NCBI GenBank assembly: GCA_013203595.1
Contig: JABMNT010000123.1
Span: 1 to 39,906 of the forward strand
Source of the DNA: Rhodospirillales bacterium
GTDB lineage: Bacteria > Pseudomonadota > Alphaproteobacteria > Rhodospirillales > Casp-alpha2
Length of the DNA: 39,906 nt
Direction of reading: 5' to 3'
Both the position numbers and the translations under genes were made by a program. The notes below the pieces were generated by a model. The model saw only the letters and a list, made by a program, of their open reading frames with translations, did no database searches and was not told the origin of the DNA. Positions 24,973 to 33,292 of this stretch are shown here, piece after piece; positions within the stretch are counted from its first letter, which is position 1, and every line of letters begins with the position of its first letter.

Positions 24973-26223
24973 ATGGGAAAAGCACTTGAAGGCGTCAAAA
25001 TTCTGGATATGACCCACGTCCAATCGGGCCCGACCTGCACACAGTTGCTGGCCTGGTTTGGAGCTGACGTCATCAAGGTCGAAAGACCGGGCGTTGGCGA
25101 CGCGACCCGCGGCCAATTGCGGGACATTCCCGATGTGGACAGTCTTTATTTCACCATGCTCAATCACAACAAGCGCAGCGTTACCCTCAATACCAAAGAG
25201 GAAAAAGGCAAAGAGATTTTTGTCCGCCTGATCAAAGAATGTGATGTCATGGTCGAGAACTTCGCACCCGGCGCACTCGATCGCATGGGCTTTGGCTGGG
25301 AACGGATCCAGGAGCTCAATCCGCGCATGATTTTTGCGTCGGTCAAGGGCTTCGGTCCCGGTCCCTACGCCGAGTGCAAGGTCTATGAAAATGTTGCACA
25401 ATGTGCGGGCGGTTCCGCTTCGACAACCGGTCACCTGGGTGGTGTTCCCCTGGTAACCGGCGCCCAAATCGGCGATTCCGGAACCGGTCTGCATCTGGCC
25501 CTGGGGATTGTCACGGCCCTGTTCCATCGCACCGTGTCCGGTAAGGGCCAGCGCGTTGAATGTGCCATGCAGGACAGCGTGCTCAATCTTTGCCGGGTCA
25601 AGCTGCGCGACCAGCAGCGGCTGCAGCATGGGCCACTGGAAGAATACTCCCAGTTTGGCGAAGGGGTCCCGTTCGGCGATGCGACACCGCGCGCCGGCAA
25701 TGATTCCGGTGGTGGCCAGCCGGGACGGATTTTGAAGTGCAAGGGCTGGGAGACCGACCCGGACGCATATACCTATTTTATTACCCAGGCGGCTGTCTGG
25801 AAGAATATCTGCGATGTCATCGGCAAGCCGGAATGGAAAGAGGACCCGGATTTTGCCAAGCCGGCGGACCGTCTGCCGCGCCTTAATCAGGTATTCGGTG
25901 CGATTGAAGACTGGACCATGACCAAAACAAAGTTTGAGGTTATGGCGATCTGCAATCCGCTTAATATACCGGTTGGGCCGATTTTGAGCATGAAGGAAAT
26001 TGCCGAGGATGAATCCCTGCGCACCACCGGCACGGTGGTCGATGTGGCCCATCCGGAACGGGGCAATTACCTGACGGTTGGCAACCCCATCAAATTATCG
26101 GATTCGCCGTCTGATGTGGTTCGTTCCCCATTGCTGGGCGAGCATACGGACGAAATTTTAAAAGGTGTTCTGGGCATGACCGACGAGGAAGTTGCCCAGG
26201 CGAAAGAAGTCGGCGCCGTATAA
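24973..26223 (+). CDS. frc: Formyl-CoA:oxalate CoA-transferase
   Basis: A class III CoA-transferase of 416 residues that moves CoA from formyl-CoA to oxalate, yielding formate and oxalyl-CoA for Oxc. The catalytic Asp is D168 in [10 protein letters not shown], equivalent to Asp169 of the O. formigenes enzyme. The glycine-rich active-site loop SGGGQPG and following [11 protein letters not shown] are conserved. N-terminal [20 protein letters not shown] and [15 protein letters not shown] are diagnostic of Frc. AGAGGAC precedes ATG 24973. It is about 12 residues shorter than the Oxalobacter enzyme, through a shortened loop before the glycine motif, while catalytic positions are intact. Confidence 0.96.
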   Translation: MGKALEGVKILDMTHVQSGPTCTQLLAWFGADVIKVERPGVGDATRGQLRDIPDVDSLYFTMLNHNKRSVTLNTKEEKGKEIFVRLIKECDVMVENFAPGALDRMGFGWERIQELNPRMIFASVKGFGPGPYAECKVYENVAQCAGGSASTTGHLGGVPLVTGAQIGDSGTGLHLALGIVTALFHRTVSGKGQRVECAMQDSVLNLCRVKLRDQQRLQHGPLEEYSQFGEGVPFGDATPRAGNDSGGGQPGRILKCKGWETDPDAYTYFITQAAVWKNICDVIGKPEWKEDPDFAKPADRLPRLNQVFGAIEDWTMTKTKFEVMAICNPLNIPVGPILSMKEIAEDESLRTTGTVVDVAHPERGNYLTVGNPIKLSDSPSDVVRSPLLGEHTDEILKGVLGMTDEEVAQAKEVGAV

Positions 26224-26254
26224 AAACGGTGCCCATAACAAGGGAGTTTAGACG

Positions 26255-27172
26255 ATGCGGTTAATCGTCATGGGCCAGCAGGCCTTTGGAAAATCAGCAC
26301 TGGAAGCGATTCTGGACAAGGGTGAAGATGAAGTTGTTGCGGTTTATTGCGCGCCGGACAAGGAAGGTAAACCTGTTGATCCGGTAAAGGAATTCGCCCT
26401 GGAAAAAGGCCTGCCTGTTTATCAGCCGGCCAATTTCAAGGACGCCGATGCCCTTGACCAGATGCGGGCGTTAAATGCGGACCTCTGCGTCATGGCTTAT
26501 GTGATTATCTTCGTGCCTGAAGAGGCGCGCAGTATCCCGACCCATGGCTCGATCTGTTTCCATCCGTCCGTGTTGCCGAAACACCGGGGGCCGAGTTCGA
26601 TCAACTGGCCGATCATCGGTGGCGCGACCAAATCCGGGCTCACCTTCTTCTGGCCCGATGATGGCTTGGACGAGGGCGAAATCCTTTTGCAAAAACACAT
26701 CGATATCGGTCCCGACGATACCCTGGGAACGGTCTATTTCGAGAAGATTTTCCCGCTCGGCATCGCAGCCACCCTGGAGGCGATTGCCCTGGTTAAAGCA
26801 GGCAACCCACCGCGGATTGTCCAGGATGAAAAGCTGGCCACCTATGAAAGCTGGTGCCGCAAGGCGGATGCGGAAATCGACTGGTCGAAACCCGTTGACG
26901 TCGTCTACAACCTGATCCGTGGTACCAACCCGCAGCCGGGCGCCTGGACCACCCATGACGGCAACGAGCTGAAAATATTTGACTGCGCGAAAGTCGATGC
27001 ATCCGGTGCCCCCGGCGAAGTTACGGCGGTATCGGCGGAAGGTATTACCGTGGCTACCGCCGGTGGTGGCATTCTGGTCAAGCGCGTCAAGCCTCATGAC
27101 GACAAGAAAATCAGTGCAGCCGACTTTATTGCCAGTTCCGGCCTGGTCGCCGGCGCTGTTTTTGGGAAATGA
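26255..27172 (+). CDS. Stand-alone formyltetrahydrofolate hydrolase/formyltransferase-like enzyme
   Basis: A protein of 305 residues with the formyltransferase fold of Fmt and of the N-terminal hydrolase domain of 10-formyl-THF dehydrogenase. The key pair is H103 (CFHPSVLPKHRG) and D139 (PDDGLDEGEILLQ), 36 residues apart as in the dehydrogenase hydrolase domain. The Asn found two residues before the His in methionyl-tRNA formyltransferase is replaced by Cys101, which argues against Fmt. An OB-like C-terminal domain follows from about residue 205, and no aldehyde-dehydrogenase domain is attached. AAGGGAG upstream of ATG 26255 is the ribosome site. Between frc and fhs, it probably interconverts formyl-THF, formate or formyl-CoA; the true substrate is not decided by sequence. 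Confidence 0.82.
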   Translation: MRLIVMGQQAFGKSALEAILDKGEDEVVAVYCAPDKEGKPVDPVKEFALEKGLPVYQPANFKDADALDQMRALNADLCVMAYVIIFVPEEARSIPTHGSICFHPSVLPKHRGPSSINWPIIGGATKSGLTFFWPDDGLDEGEILLQKHIDIGPDDTLGTVYFEKIFPLGIAATLEAIALVKAGNPPRIVQDEKLATYESWCRKADAEIDWSKPVDVVYNLIRGTNPQPGAWTTHDGNELKIFDCAKVDASGAPGEVTAVSAEGITVATAGGGILVKRVKPHDDKKISAADFIASSGLVAGAVFGK

Positions 27173-27217
27173 GCTGACTCACCAGGACCGGACATCCCCG
27201 GCCGCCATACCATATTT

Positions 27218-27237
27218 CTGGACCTATCAAGGTCCAG
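27218..27237 (+). promoter_or_regulatory. Hairpin in the fhs leader
   Basis: CTGGACCT (27218-27225) and AGGTCCAG (27230-27237) form a perfect 8-bp stem with an ATCA loop, 21 bases before the fhs ribosome site (AGGGAG, 27262-27267). There is no T-run, so it is not a terminator. It may protect the processed fhs message or modulate its translation. Confidence 0.45.
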
Positions 27238-27273
27238 CCATGAAAACATACGATCCATATAAGGGAGTTTATT

Positions 27274-28944
27274 ATGCCTATGAGTGATATCGAGATTGCC
27301 CGCAAAGCCAAAATGAGACCAATCGGGGAGATCGCGGCAAAGCTGGACATTCCAGCCGACGCGCTCATCCAGTATGGATCCGACAAGGCCAAGCTGACCT
27401 ATGATTTTATCAAGAAATTAAACCGCAAACCGGACGGAAGGCTGATCCTGGTCACCGCGATTACGCCGACACCTGCCGGTGAAGGAAAGACCACGACCAC
27501 CGTTGGTTTGGGTGACGGGTTGAACAAGATCGGTAAAAAGGCGGCGATCTGTATTCGCGAGCCCTCACTGGGTCCGTGTTTCGGAATGAAGGGGGGAGCA
27601 GCCGGCGGCGGATATGCGCAGGTGGTGCCCATGGAAGATATCAATCTGCACTTTACCGGTGACTTCCACGCCATCGGAATTGCCCACAACCTGTTATCAG
27701 CGCTGATCGACAACCATATTTACTGGGGCAACAAACTGGATATTGATTCGCGACGGATCACCTGGAAACGGGTCGTTGACATGAACGACCGGGCGCTGCG
27801 CCAGATCAACGCCAATCTGGGTGGCATCGCCAACGGTTTCCCGCGTGAAGACGGATTTGATATTACGGTTGCCTCCGAAATTATGGCGATTTTCTGTCTG
27901 GCCACAGATTTGAAGGACCTGACCAAACGGGTCGGCAATATTGTTATCGGCTATACCCGTGAGCGCCAACCGATCCGCGCCAAACAGCTGAAGGCCGATG
28001 GTCCGATTTCAGTTCTGCTGAAAGACGCACTGATGCCGAATCTGGTGCAGACCCTGGAAAATAACCCGGCATTCATCCACGGCGGTCCGTTTGCCAATAT
28101 TGCACATGGTTGCAATTCGGTGATGGCGACCAAGACCGCATTGAAGCTGGCTGATTACGTGGTTACCGAAGCCGGTTTTGGTGCTGATCTCGGGGCTGAG
28201 AAGTTCTTTGACATCAAATGCCGCAAAGCTGGCTTGACGCCCGCTGCAACGGTTATTGTGGCCACGGTCCGCGCCCTGAAAATGCATGGCGGGGTGGCCA
28301 AGGAAGATCTTGGCAAGGAAAATGTCAAAGCGGTTAAGGATGGCTGTTCGAACCTGGCCCGCCATATCAAGAACGTCAAATCCTTTGGTGTCCCGGTTGT
28401 GGTGGCGATCAACCAGTTCAGTGCCGATACGGCCAAAGAGCTTAAAATGGTCCGCGATACGGCTAAAAAATTAGGTGCAGAAGCCATTGTTGCCTCCCAT
28501 TGGGCTGATGGTTCAGCCGGCACCGAAGAACTTGCCAAGCACGTCGTCGGCTTGTGCGCCAAGAAATCAACCTTCAAGACCCTGTATCCTGACAACATGC
28601 CGTTGATCGGAAAAATCGAAACCATCGCGAAAAAGCTATATGGTGCCAAGGAAGTAACGGTTGAAGCCAAGGCGATGACCATGCTCAAGGACTTCGAGAA
28701 AAACGGCTTTGGGAAATTCCCGGTCTGTATGGCGAAAACCCAGTACAGCTTTTCGACCGATCCAAACGCCAAGGGGGCTCCGAGCGGGCATACGATTAAT
28801 GTGCGCGAAGTACGTCTGTCTGCCGGCGCTGAATTTGTCGTGGTTGTGACCGGTGAGATTATGACCATGCCGGGTCTGCCGCGCGTACCTTCGGCTGATT
28901 CAATTATGCTGAACAAGGATGGCCAGGTCGAAGGTCTGTTCTAG
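27274..28944 (+). CDS. fhs: Formate-tetrahydrofolate ligase
   Basis: An enzyme of 556 residues, the usual family length, that makes 10-formyl-THF from formate, THF and ATP. The P-loop is [10 protein letters not shown] (66-75), followed by the family blocks [34 protein letters not shown] and [17 protein letters not shown], and the C-terminal [18 protein letters not shown] 27274 is six bases after AGGGAG. In this operon it captures formate released by Frc into the folate one-carbon pool, so oxalate carbon can be assimilated or oxidised through folate intermediates. It is 101 bases downstream of the formyltransferase-like gene. Confidence 0.97.
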   Translation: MPMSDIEIARKAKMRPIGEIAAKLDIPADALIQYGSDKAKLTYDFIKKLNRKPDGRLILVTAITPTPAGEGKTTTTVGLGDGLNKIGKKAAICIREPSLGPCFGMKGGAAGGGYAQVVPMEDINLHFTGDFHAIGIAHNLLSALIDNHIYWGNKLDIDSRRITWKRVVDMNDRALRQINANLGGIANGFPREDGFDITVASEIMAIFCLATDLKDLTKRVGNIVIGYTRERQPIRAKQLKADGPISVLLKDALMPNLVQTLENNPAFIHGGPFANIAHGCNSVMATKTALKLADYVVTEAGFGADLGAEKFFDIKCRKAGLTPAATVIVATVRALKMHGGVAKEDLGKENVKAVKDGCSNLARHIKNVKSFGVPVVVAINQFSADTAKELKMVRDTAKKLGAEAIVASHWADGSAGTEELAKHVVGLCAKKSTFKTLYPDNMPLIGKIETIAKKLYGAKEVTVEAKAMTMLKDFEKNGFGKFPVCMAKTQYSFSTDPNAKGAPSGHTINVREVRLSAGAEFVVVVTGEIMTMPGLPRVPSADSIMLNKDGQVEGLF

Positions 28945-28958
28945 GTTAATAGCGATAG

Positions 28959-28988
28959 GGCGTGGTTGTTGACGGTGACGGCCACGCC
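28959..28988 (+). promoter_or_regulatory. Hairpin between fhs and the universal stress gene
   Basis: GGCGTGG (28959-28965) pairs perfectly with CCACGCC (28982-28988) around a 16-base loop, 14 bases after the fhs stop. It lacks a T-run and may reduce read-through or define the 3' end of a processed fhs message. Confidence 0.4.
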
Positions 28989-29002
28989 ACCAGGGGGTTA
29001 AA

Positions 29003-29866
29003 ATGGCGATCAAGACAATTCTGGTGCCGGTCCGCGGTGATGGTAAAGGCGAGGGGGTGCTGGATCATGCGCTTGCCCTGGCGGAGCGATTTGGTGCCCA
29101 TATCGAGGCCGTGCACGCACGTGCCAAACCGGAAGACTATCTGCCCTATGGCACGTTGATTTCTCGTGCCATGAAAGACTCAATACTCGAGTCGGCGCGG
29201 GCCAATGCCGAAGGGGAAGAAGCCCGGTTTCGCCTGTTGTTCAATGAGTACTGTGCTGCAAAAGGACTGACAGTCCTGCAAAAACCACCGTCTCCGGGCA
29301 ACCGGGTAACCGCATCTTGGCGTGAAGAAACCGGCAAACAGGCCGCCGTCATCGCCTTGCGCGGGCGGTTGACGGATCTGATCGCGGTGCCCAAGCCGGA
29401 CGGAGAAACGCGGCTGGGGTCCAATACCCTGGAATCGGCTCTGACGGAAACCGGCAAGCTGGTGCTGATGGCCCCGCCACTACCGGTTTCTGCGCTGGGG
29501 GCACATTTGGCTGTTGCCTGGAATGGCAGTGCCGAATCTGCACGGGCGGTGTCAGCGGCTATGGATGTGTTGAACGGTGCCGACAAGGTGACGATCCTGG
29601 TTGCCGACACGGGCAGTTCCATTCCCTTAAGTGCCGATGATCTGGTTGATTTTCTGCGCTGGCACAATATTGAACCGGCCGTTCAGACGTTCGAAACAGC
29701 AGACAATAATATTGGCGGGCCATTGCTTGAGCAGGCAAAGGCCGTGGGTGCGGATACATTGCTGATGGGGGCCTTCGGGCATAACCGCCAGCGTGAATTT
29801 ATTCTCGGTGGCGTCACTCAGCACGTCATCGCCAAGGCGACCCTGCCGGTTATCTTTGCCCATTAA
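29003..29866 (+). CDS. Two-domain universal stress protein
   Basis: A cytoplasmic protein of 287 residues with two tandem Usp domains. The first begins KTILVPVRGDGKGEGVLDHA, the second near residue 168 (HLAVAWNGSAESARAVSAA). The nucleotide-binding motif of the second domain reads GAFGHNRQREFILGG, keeping the G-x2-G-x9-G spacing but with Gly instead of the usual Ser/Thr next. The first domain lacks this motif. Function is probably stress survival or nucleotide sensing; its position at the end of the oxalate operon may be incidental. GGGGG upstream of ATG 29003 is the ribosome site. Confidence 0.88.
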   Translation: MAIKTILVPVRGDGKGEGVLDHALALAERFGAHIEAVHARAKPEDYLPYGTLISRAMKDSILESARANAEGEEARFRLLFNEYCAAKGLTVLQKPPSPGNRVTASWREETGKQAAVIALRGRLTDLIAVPKPDGETRLGSNTLESALTETGKLVLMAPPLPVSALGAHLAVAWNGSAESARAVSAAMDVLNGADKVTILVADTGSSIPLSADDLVDFLRWHNIEPAVQTFETADNNIGGPLLEQAKAVGADTLLMGAFGHNRQREFILGGVTQHVIAKATLPVIFAH

Positions 29867-29905
29867 GCCCGGGGGCAGGACGCCAGACGAAACCGCAATC
29901 GGCGT

Positions 29906-31501
29906 TTAATAGCCGATGGCGCTGCCGTCTTTGCGGGGGTCCGAGCCACCGGCCAGGGTGCCGTTCTCCCAGTCAATCATAATCGCCTGTGAGCCACCAA
30001 TGGGTTTGGCCGGCGCAATCAGGTTATGTCCCAATGCCTCAAGCCCGGCCCGGGTTTCGGCGTCAAAGCCGCTTTCGAATTCCACGTCATTAGAGCCAGG
30101 CACAGGGAACAGGCGGGGCCGGTCCTGGGCTTCCTGAATATTGTCACCATAGTCGAGCAGGCGGCTCAGAAAGTGCATATGGCCATGCGACTGATAATGC
30201 CCGCCCATCACACCAAAGGGCATCACCGCCCGGCCGTCCTTGGAAACCATGCCGGGAATAATGGTATGCAACGGGCGTTTGCCCGGGGCAATGCAATTGG
30301 GATGACCGGGCTCAACAACAAACCCCTGGCCCCGGTTGGTCAGCATGACACCTGACTGGGGAGCCAATTGGCCACTGCCGAAATTACTGAACAGGGTATT
30401 GATGAAACTGCAACAATTACGATCCTTGTCGACAACACTGATATAGACCGTATCTTCGTGCCGGGGCAGGGATACCGGTGCCAGCCTGGGGGTACGTTGT
30501 GTCGGGTCGATTTGTGCCCGCAACCTGTCGGCATGGGCCGCCGATAACAAAGCCTCGACCGGAACCGCTGATTGCGCCGGATCAGCCAGCACCGCATCGC
30601 GGTCCTGGTAGGCCAGACGGCTGGCTTCAATCTCCAGATGCAGGCGGGCCACCGAATCGGCAGCGGTATCTGCCGGATCATAGCCGGCCATGATATTGAG
30701 CATCAGCAGGGCAATCACGCCCTGTCCATTGGGCGGGCATTCATAAACGTCGTAGCCGCGGAAATTGGTCTTAATGGGGACCACGTATTCGCCTTTTGCG
30801 GTGGCAAAATCGTCCATGGTGTGAAGACCGCCCAGGCTTTGCAGGTAGCCGACCATATCTTCAGCAACGTCCCCTTTATAAAAGGCATCGCGGCCCTGAC
30901 GGGCAATCTTTTCAAGGGTATTTGCCAGTTCCGGCTGGTGGTGAACGTCGCCGGGGTTGAGCGCGCGGCCATCGGGCAGGAAGCGCTTGCGGGCATTGGC
31001 ATCGTTGTTCAGCAAATCAAACTGCGAATGCCAGTCAATGCTGACCCGTTCGGTAATCGCATAACCGTTGCGGGCCAGGTCTATGGCCGGTGCCAGCAGT
31101 TCAGCCAGTTCCATGGTGCCGTAATCCCGCGACAACTGATCCCAGGCATCGATCACGCCGGGGATGATCACGGCATGGGGGGACTGGCGGGCAATCTCTG
31201 AAATACCCTGTTCCTGATACCAGGCCGCGGTCGCCGCAGCCGGTGCCCGACCAGAGCCATTGAAGGCAACCGGGGTTGCCGCGCCATTGGCTGCATAGAG
31301 GCAAAAATTATCGCCGCCAATTCCGGTTGATTCAGGCTCTACCACACATTGCACGGCGCAGGCGGCAATCGCCGCATCCATGGCATTGCCGCCCTTTTTC
31401 AGAATTTCAACAGCCGTCATCGATGAGACAACGTGCGAAGTGGCGGCCATTCCGTTTCGTGAACGAACGACGGAACGCCCTGGCAGATCTAGATTACGCA
31501 A
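29906..31501 (-). CDS. Gamma-glutamyltransferase-family Ntn hydrolase, candidate oxamate amidohydrolase
   Basis: A GGT-fold protein of 531 residues. The self-processing Thr nucleophile is T351 in HEDTVYISVVDKD, which would split the chain into large and small subunits. The substrate-arginine region reads FNGSGRAPAA (R85) rather than the DFRExAP of true GGTs, resembling HpxW-type oxamate amidohydrolases. No signal peptide is visible, so the enzyme is cytoplasmic, unlike most bacterial GGTs. The start is TTG 31501, nine bases after AGGAG. It is divergent from TTT system 2, with a GntR-type operator between them at 31581. Context favours amide hydrolysis giving oxalate; a gamma-glutamyl or acylase role remains possible. 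Confidence 0.85.
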   Translation of the reverse strand: MRNLDLPGRSVVRSRNGMAATSHVVSSMTAVEILKKGGNAMDAAIAACAVQCVVEPESTGIGGDNFCLYAANGAATPVAFNGSGRAPAAATAAWYQEQGISEIARQSPHAVIIPGVIDAWDQLSRDYGTMELAELLAPAIDLARNGYAITERVSIDWHSQFDLLNNDANARKRFLPDGRALNPGDVHHQPELANTLEKIARQGRDAFYKGDVAEDMVGYLQSLGGLHTMDDFATAKGEYVVPIKTNFRGYDVYECPPNGQGVIALLMLNIMAGYDPADTAADSVARLHLEIEASRLAYQDRDAVLADPAQSAVPVEALLSAAHADRLRAQIDPTQRTPRLAPVSLPRHEDTVYISVVDKDRNCCSFINTLFSNFGSGQLAPQSGVMLTNRGQGFVVEPGHPNCIAPGKRPLHTIIPGMVSKDGRAVMPFGVMGGHYQSHGHMHFLSRLLDYGDNIQEAQDRPRLFPVPGSNDVEFESGFDAETRAGLEALGHNLIAPAKPIGGSQAIMIDWENGTLAGGSDPRKDGSAIGY

Positions 31502-31580
31502 AGAAATAAAACTCCTGAAAACAACCAGTTCATTTTGAAATTAGAAAAAACAGGCATGGATTTATTAAATGATTGGGATA

Positions 31581-31590
31581 TGGTATACCA
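31581..31590. promoter_or_regulatory. GntR-type operator between the Ntn hydrolase and TTT system 2
   Basis: TGGTATACCA here is identical to the palindrome at 19086-19095 and shares its half-site with the 19-bp repeat at 22421. It lies 80 bases from the hydrolase start and 120 from the tctC start, within the divergent promoter region, so one bound regulator could control both units. Confidence 0.6.
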
Positions 31591-31661
31591 CGAGATCAAT
31601 GCATGACAAGAAGCGGATGTTTCTGCCATGATGTTTTTGTATGTGTTGAGCGCGCACTAAT

Positions 31662-31688
31662 GCCTGCGGTGATACAGTCACCACAGGC
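31662..31688 (+). promoter_or_regulatory. Near-perfect hairpin in the leader of TTT system 2
   Basis: GCCTG-C-GGTGA (31662-31672) pairs with TCACC-A-CAGGC (31678-31688) with one C/A mismatch and a 5-base loop, ending about 10 bases before the ribosome site GGGAGA. It could stabilise the binding-protein mRNA or gate translation; no T-run follows. Confidence 0.5.
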
Positions 31689-31710
31689 TTAACAAACCGG
31701 GAGATTATCA

Positions 31711-32685
31711 ATGAAAAAAACTCTATTCGCATGTCTGTTCACAGGCGTCGCAGCTGTTGGCCTGTCAACAGCTCCAACACCGGCGCAAGCCGTTGACCTA
31801 CCCTGTGATACAGCCAAACTGATTGTGCCCTGGGCCGCCGGTGGTGGAACCCATATTCTGTTCACGTTGTTTGAAAAAACCATCCAGGAACTGGACGTAA
31901 AAACCAAACTGAAAGTGGTTACGATCTCCGGTCAGGGCGGAAACAAGGGCGCCAAGGAAGCCCATGATTCAAAGCCGGACGGTTGCACGCTGTTTGCCAT
32001 TCACCAAAGTGCTTTCACAAGCTACCTGAATGGCCGCATGGATTATCATTATAATGGCTTCACGCCGATCGCCATGGTCACCTCGACGCCTGACATCGTT
32101 GGGGCGTCAACGCAGATGCCGTGGAACAATTTCGAGGAAATGAAAAAAGCCGTACTGGCCGAGCCTGAGACATACACGGTCGGTGCCACCTTCGGGTCTA
32201 CCAGCCAGTTCTATTGGCAGGTGCTGGAAGCCAGAACCGGCATGAAGTTCAAGTATGTTCCCTATGACGGCACGGCGCAGCGCACCAAGGCGTTGCTGTC
32301 GGGCGCTATCAACCTGGGCGGCATCAATGTCGCGGCAAACCGTAAACTCATTGAAGGCGGTTCGGTCAAGGCCTTCGCCATCGCTGCTGACAAACGCTCC
32401 TCCTTTTTCCCGGAGATTCCGACCCTAAAAGAGCTTGGCGTCGACATGGTTTACGCCCTTGATCGCGGCATTGTCGGTCCTTTGGGAATGTCACAGGAAG
32501 TCATTGATTACTGGGCCGACGTTCTTGAAAAAGCGACCCAGAACCCGGAACTGCAAAAGGTGATTGCCGCCAAAGGCACGGACCTGGTCTTCGTCGGGCC
32601 AAAGCCCTACGCGGCTTGGGCCGAAAAGGTCTATGCCGAGCATGAAGAGATTGCGATTGCAACCGGCGCCTGGACAAAGAAATAA
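31711..32685 (+). CDS. TTT system 2 periplasmic binding protein (TctC family)
   Basis: A TctC/Bug-type receptor of 324 residues. The signal peptide runs to a PAQA site near residue 27. Mature-protein blocks include AKLIVPWAAGGGTHILFTLF, SGQGGNKGAKEAHDSKPDG, FTPIAMVTSTPDIVG and KYVPYDGTAQRTKALLSGAI. The sequence differs widely from the first TctC at 19229, so the ligand is probably different. It shares the regulator site at 31581 with the divergent Ntn hydrolase and is separated from tctB by a strong terminator-like hairpin. GGGAGATTATCA precedes ATG 31711. Confidence 0.92.
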   Translation: MKKTLFACLFTGVAAVGLSTAPTPAQAVDLPCDTAKLIVPWAAGGGTHILFTLFEKTIQELDVKTKLKVVTISGQGGNKGAKEAHDSKPDGCTLFAIHQSAFTSYLNGRMDYHYNGFTPIAMVTSTPDIVGASTQMPWNNFEEMKKAVLAEPETYTVGATFGSTSQFYWQVLEARTGMKFKYVPYDGTAQRTKALLSGAINLGGINVAANRKLIEGGSVKAFAIAADKRSSFFPEIPTLKELGVDMVYALDRGIVGPLGMSQEVIDYWADVLEKATQNPELQKVIAAKGTDLVFVGPKPYAAWAEKVYAEHEEIAIATGAWTKK

Positions 32686-32708
32686 TACCTTTGTTCCTGA
32701 ATGACTGA

Positions 32709-32759
32709 TCCCTGTCCGGGCGATACCCTCGTCCGGACAGGGACGGTTTTCATTTTTTT
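32709..32759 (+). terminator. Intrinsic terminator/attenuator between tctC and tctB of TTT system 2
   Basis: TCCCTGTCCGG (32709-32719) and CCGGACAGGGA (32733-32743) form a perfect 11-bp stem with a 13-base loop, followed by a T-rich tract (TTTTCATTTTTTT, 32747-32759). This has all parts of a Rho-independent terminator yet lies inside the operon. Partial termination would make the binding protein in excess over the membrane subunits. Confidence 0.85.
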
Positions 32760-32776
32760 CGATGCGAGGTCCTGAT

Positions 32777-33274
32777 ATGAGTCGTCTGAATAAAGACGCT
32801 GTTATCGCTATCTTTCTTCTGGTGGCGAGCGGTATCCTGTTCTGGTCAACGTTCAGTATTCGAACCCCTGATTACGGGGTTCTGAGTCCGGCTGCATGGC
32901 CACGGGTTATCATTATTGCCCTCACCCTGTTGAGCTTTATCTATTTATTTCAGTCTTTAAAAGCCGGTCCGTCGACAGCCGCCGCTGATGCGGATCGCCA
33001 ACCGGGCATCAGGGGCTGGTTCATTTACTGGCAGAACCCGATCTATTGTTTTGCCCTGTTTCTGGCCTACCTGCTCACCTTGCCGATCCTGGGCAGCCTG
33101 ATCGGTGGCCTCGCCTTTGTCTTTACCTTGATGTGTGTTCTGGGCGGAATTTCCGGTAACAAATTGATCCTGCATGCGGCCCTGTCCCTGGTCACCGTCG
33201 GCGGTATGTGGGTCATCTTTACTTACGGTCTTGGCGTTATCCTGCCCCCCGGCATCATTTTTTCCGCATTCTGA
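32777..33274 (+). CDS. TTT system 2 small membrane subunit (TctB family)
   Basis: A protein of 165 residues with four hydrophobic segments: AVIAIFLLVASGILFWSTF, WPRVIIIALTLLSFIYLF, YCFALFLAYLLTLPILGSLI and a C-terminal pair ending in the VILPPGI motif. The RTPDYGVLSPAAWPRVI loop after helix 1 matches TctB. ATG 32777 has GAGG eight bases upstream, while the alternative ATG 32762 has nothing. It directly follows the internal terminator and precedes tctA by 18 bases. Confidence 0.85.
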   Translation: MSRLNKDAVIAIFLLVASGILFWSTFSIRTPDYGVLSPAAWPRVIIIALTLLSFIYLFQSLKAGPSTAAADADRQPGIRGWFIYWQNPIYCFALFLAYLLTLPILGSLIGGLAFVFTLMCVLGGISGNKLILHAALSLVTVGGMWVIFTYGLGVILPPGIIFSAF

Positions 33275-33292
33275 TTTGACGGGATTTATAAA

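Noticed and set aside
24796-26052. A 418-codon open frame on the minus strand opposite oxc/frc
   Set aside because: It overlaps the strongly conserved frc gene almost entirely and its translation has no family features.
26255-27172. Methionyl-tRNA formyltransferase (fmt)
   Set aside because: The Asn of the Fmt N-x-H motif is Cys here, and the gene lies among oxalate genes and not beside a peptide deformylase gene.
27173-27273. A tetrahydrofolate riboswitch before fhs
   Set aside because: Only a simple 8-bp hairpin is present; I could not recognise the conserved cores of known THF riboswitches.
29906-31501. Classical periplasmic gamma-glutamyltransferase of glutathione turnover
   Set aside because: The signal peptide is missing, the substrate-Arg motif differs, and the regulatory context points to oxalate metabolism. 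It is kept only as an alternative.
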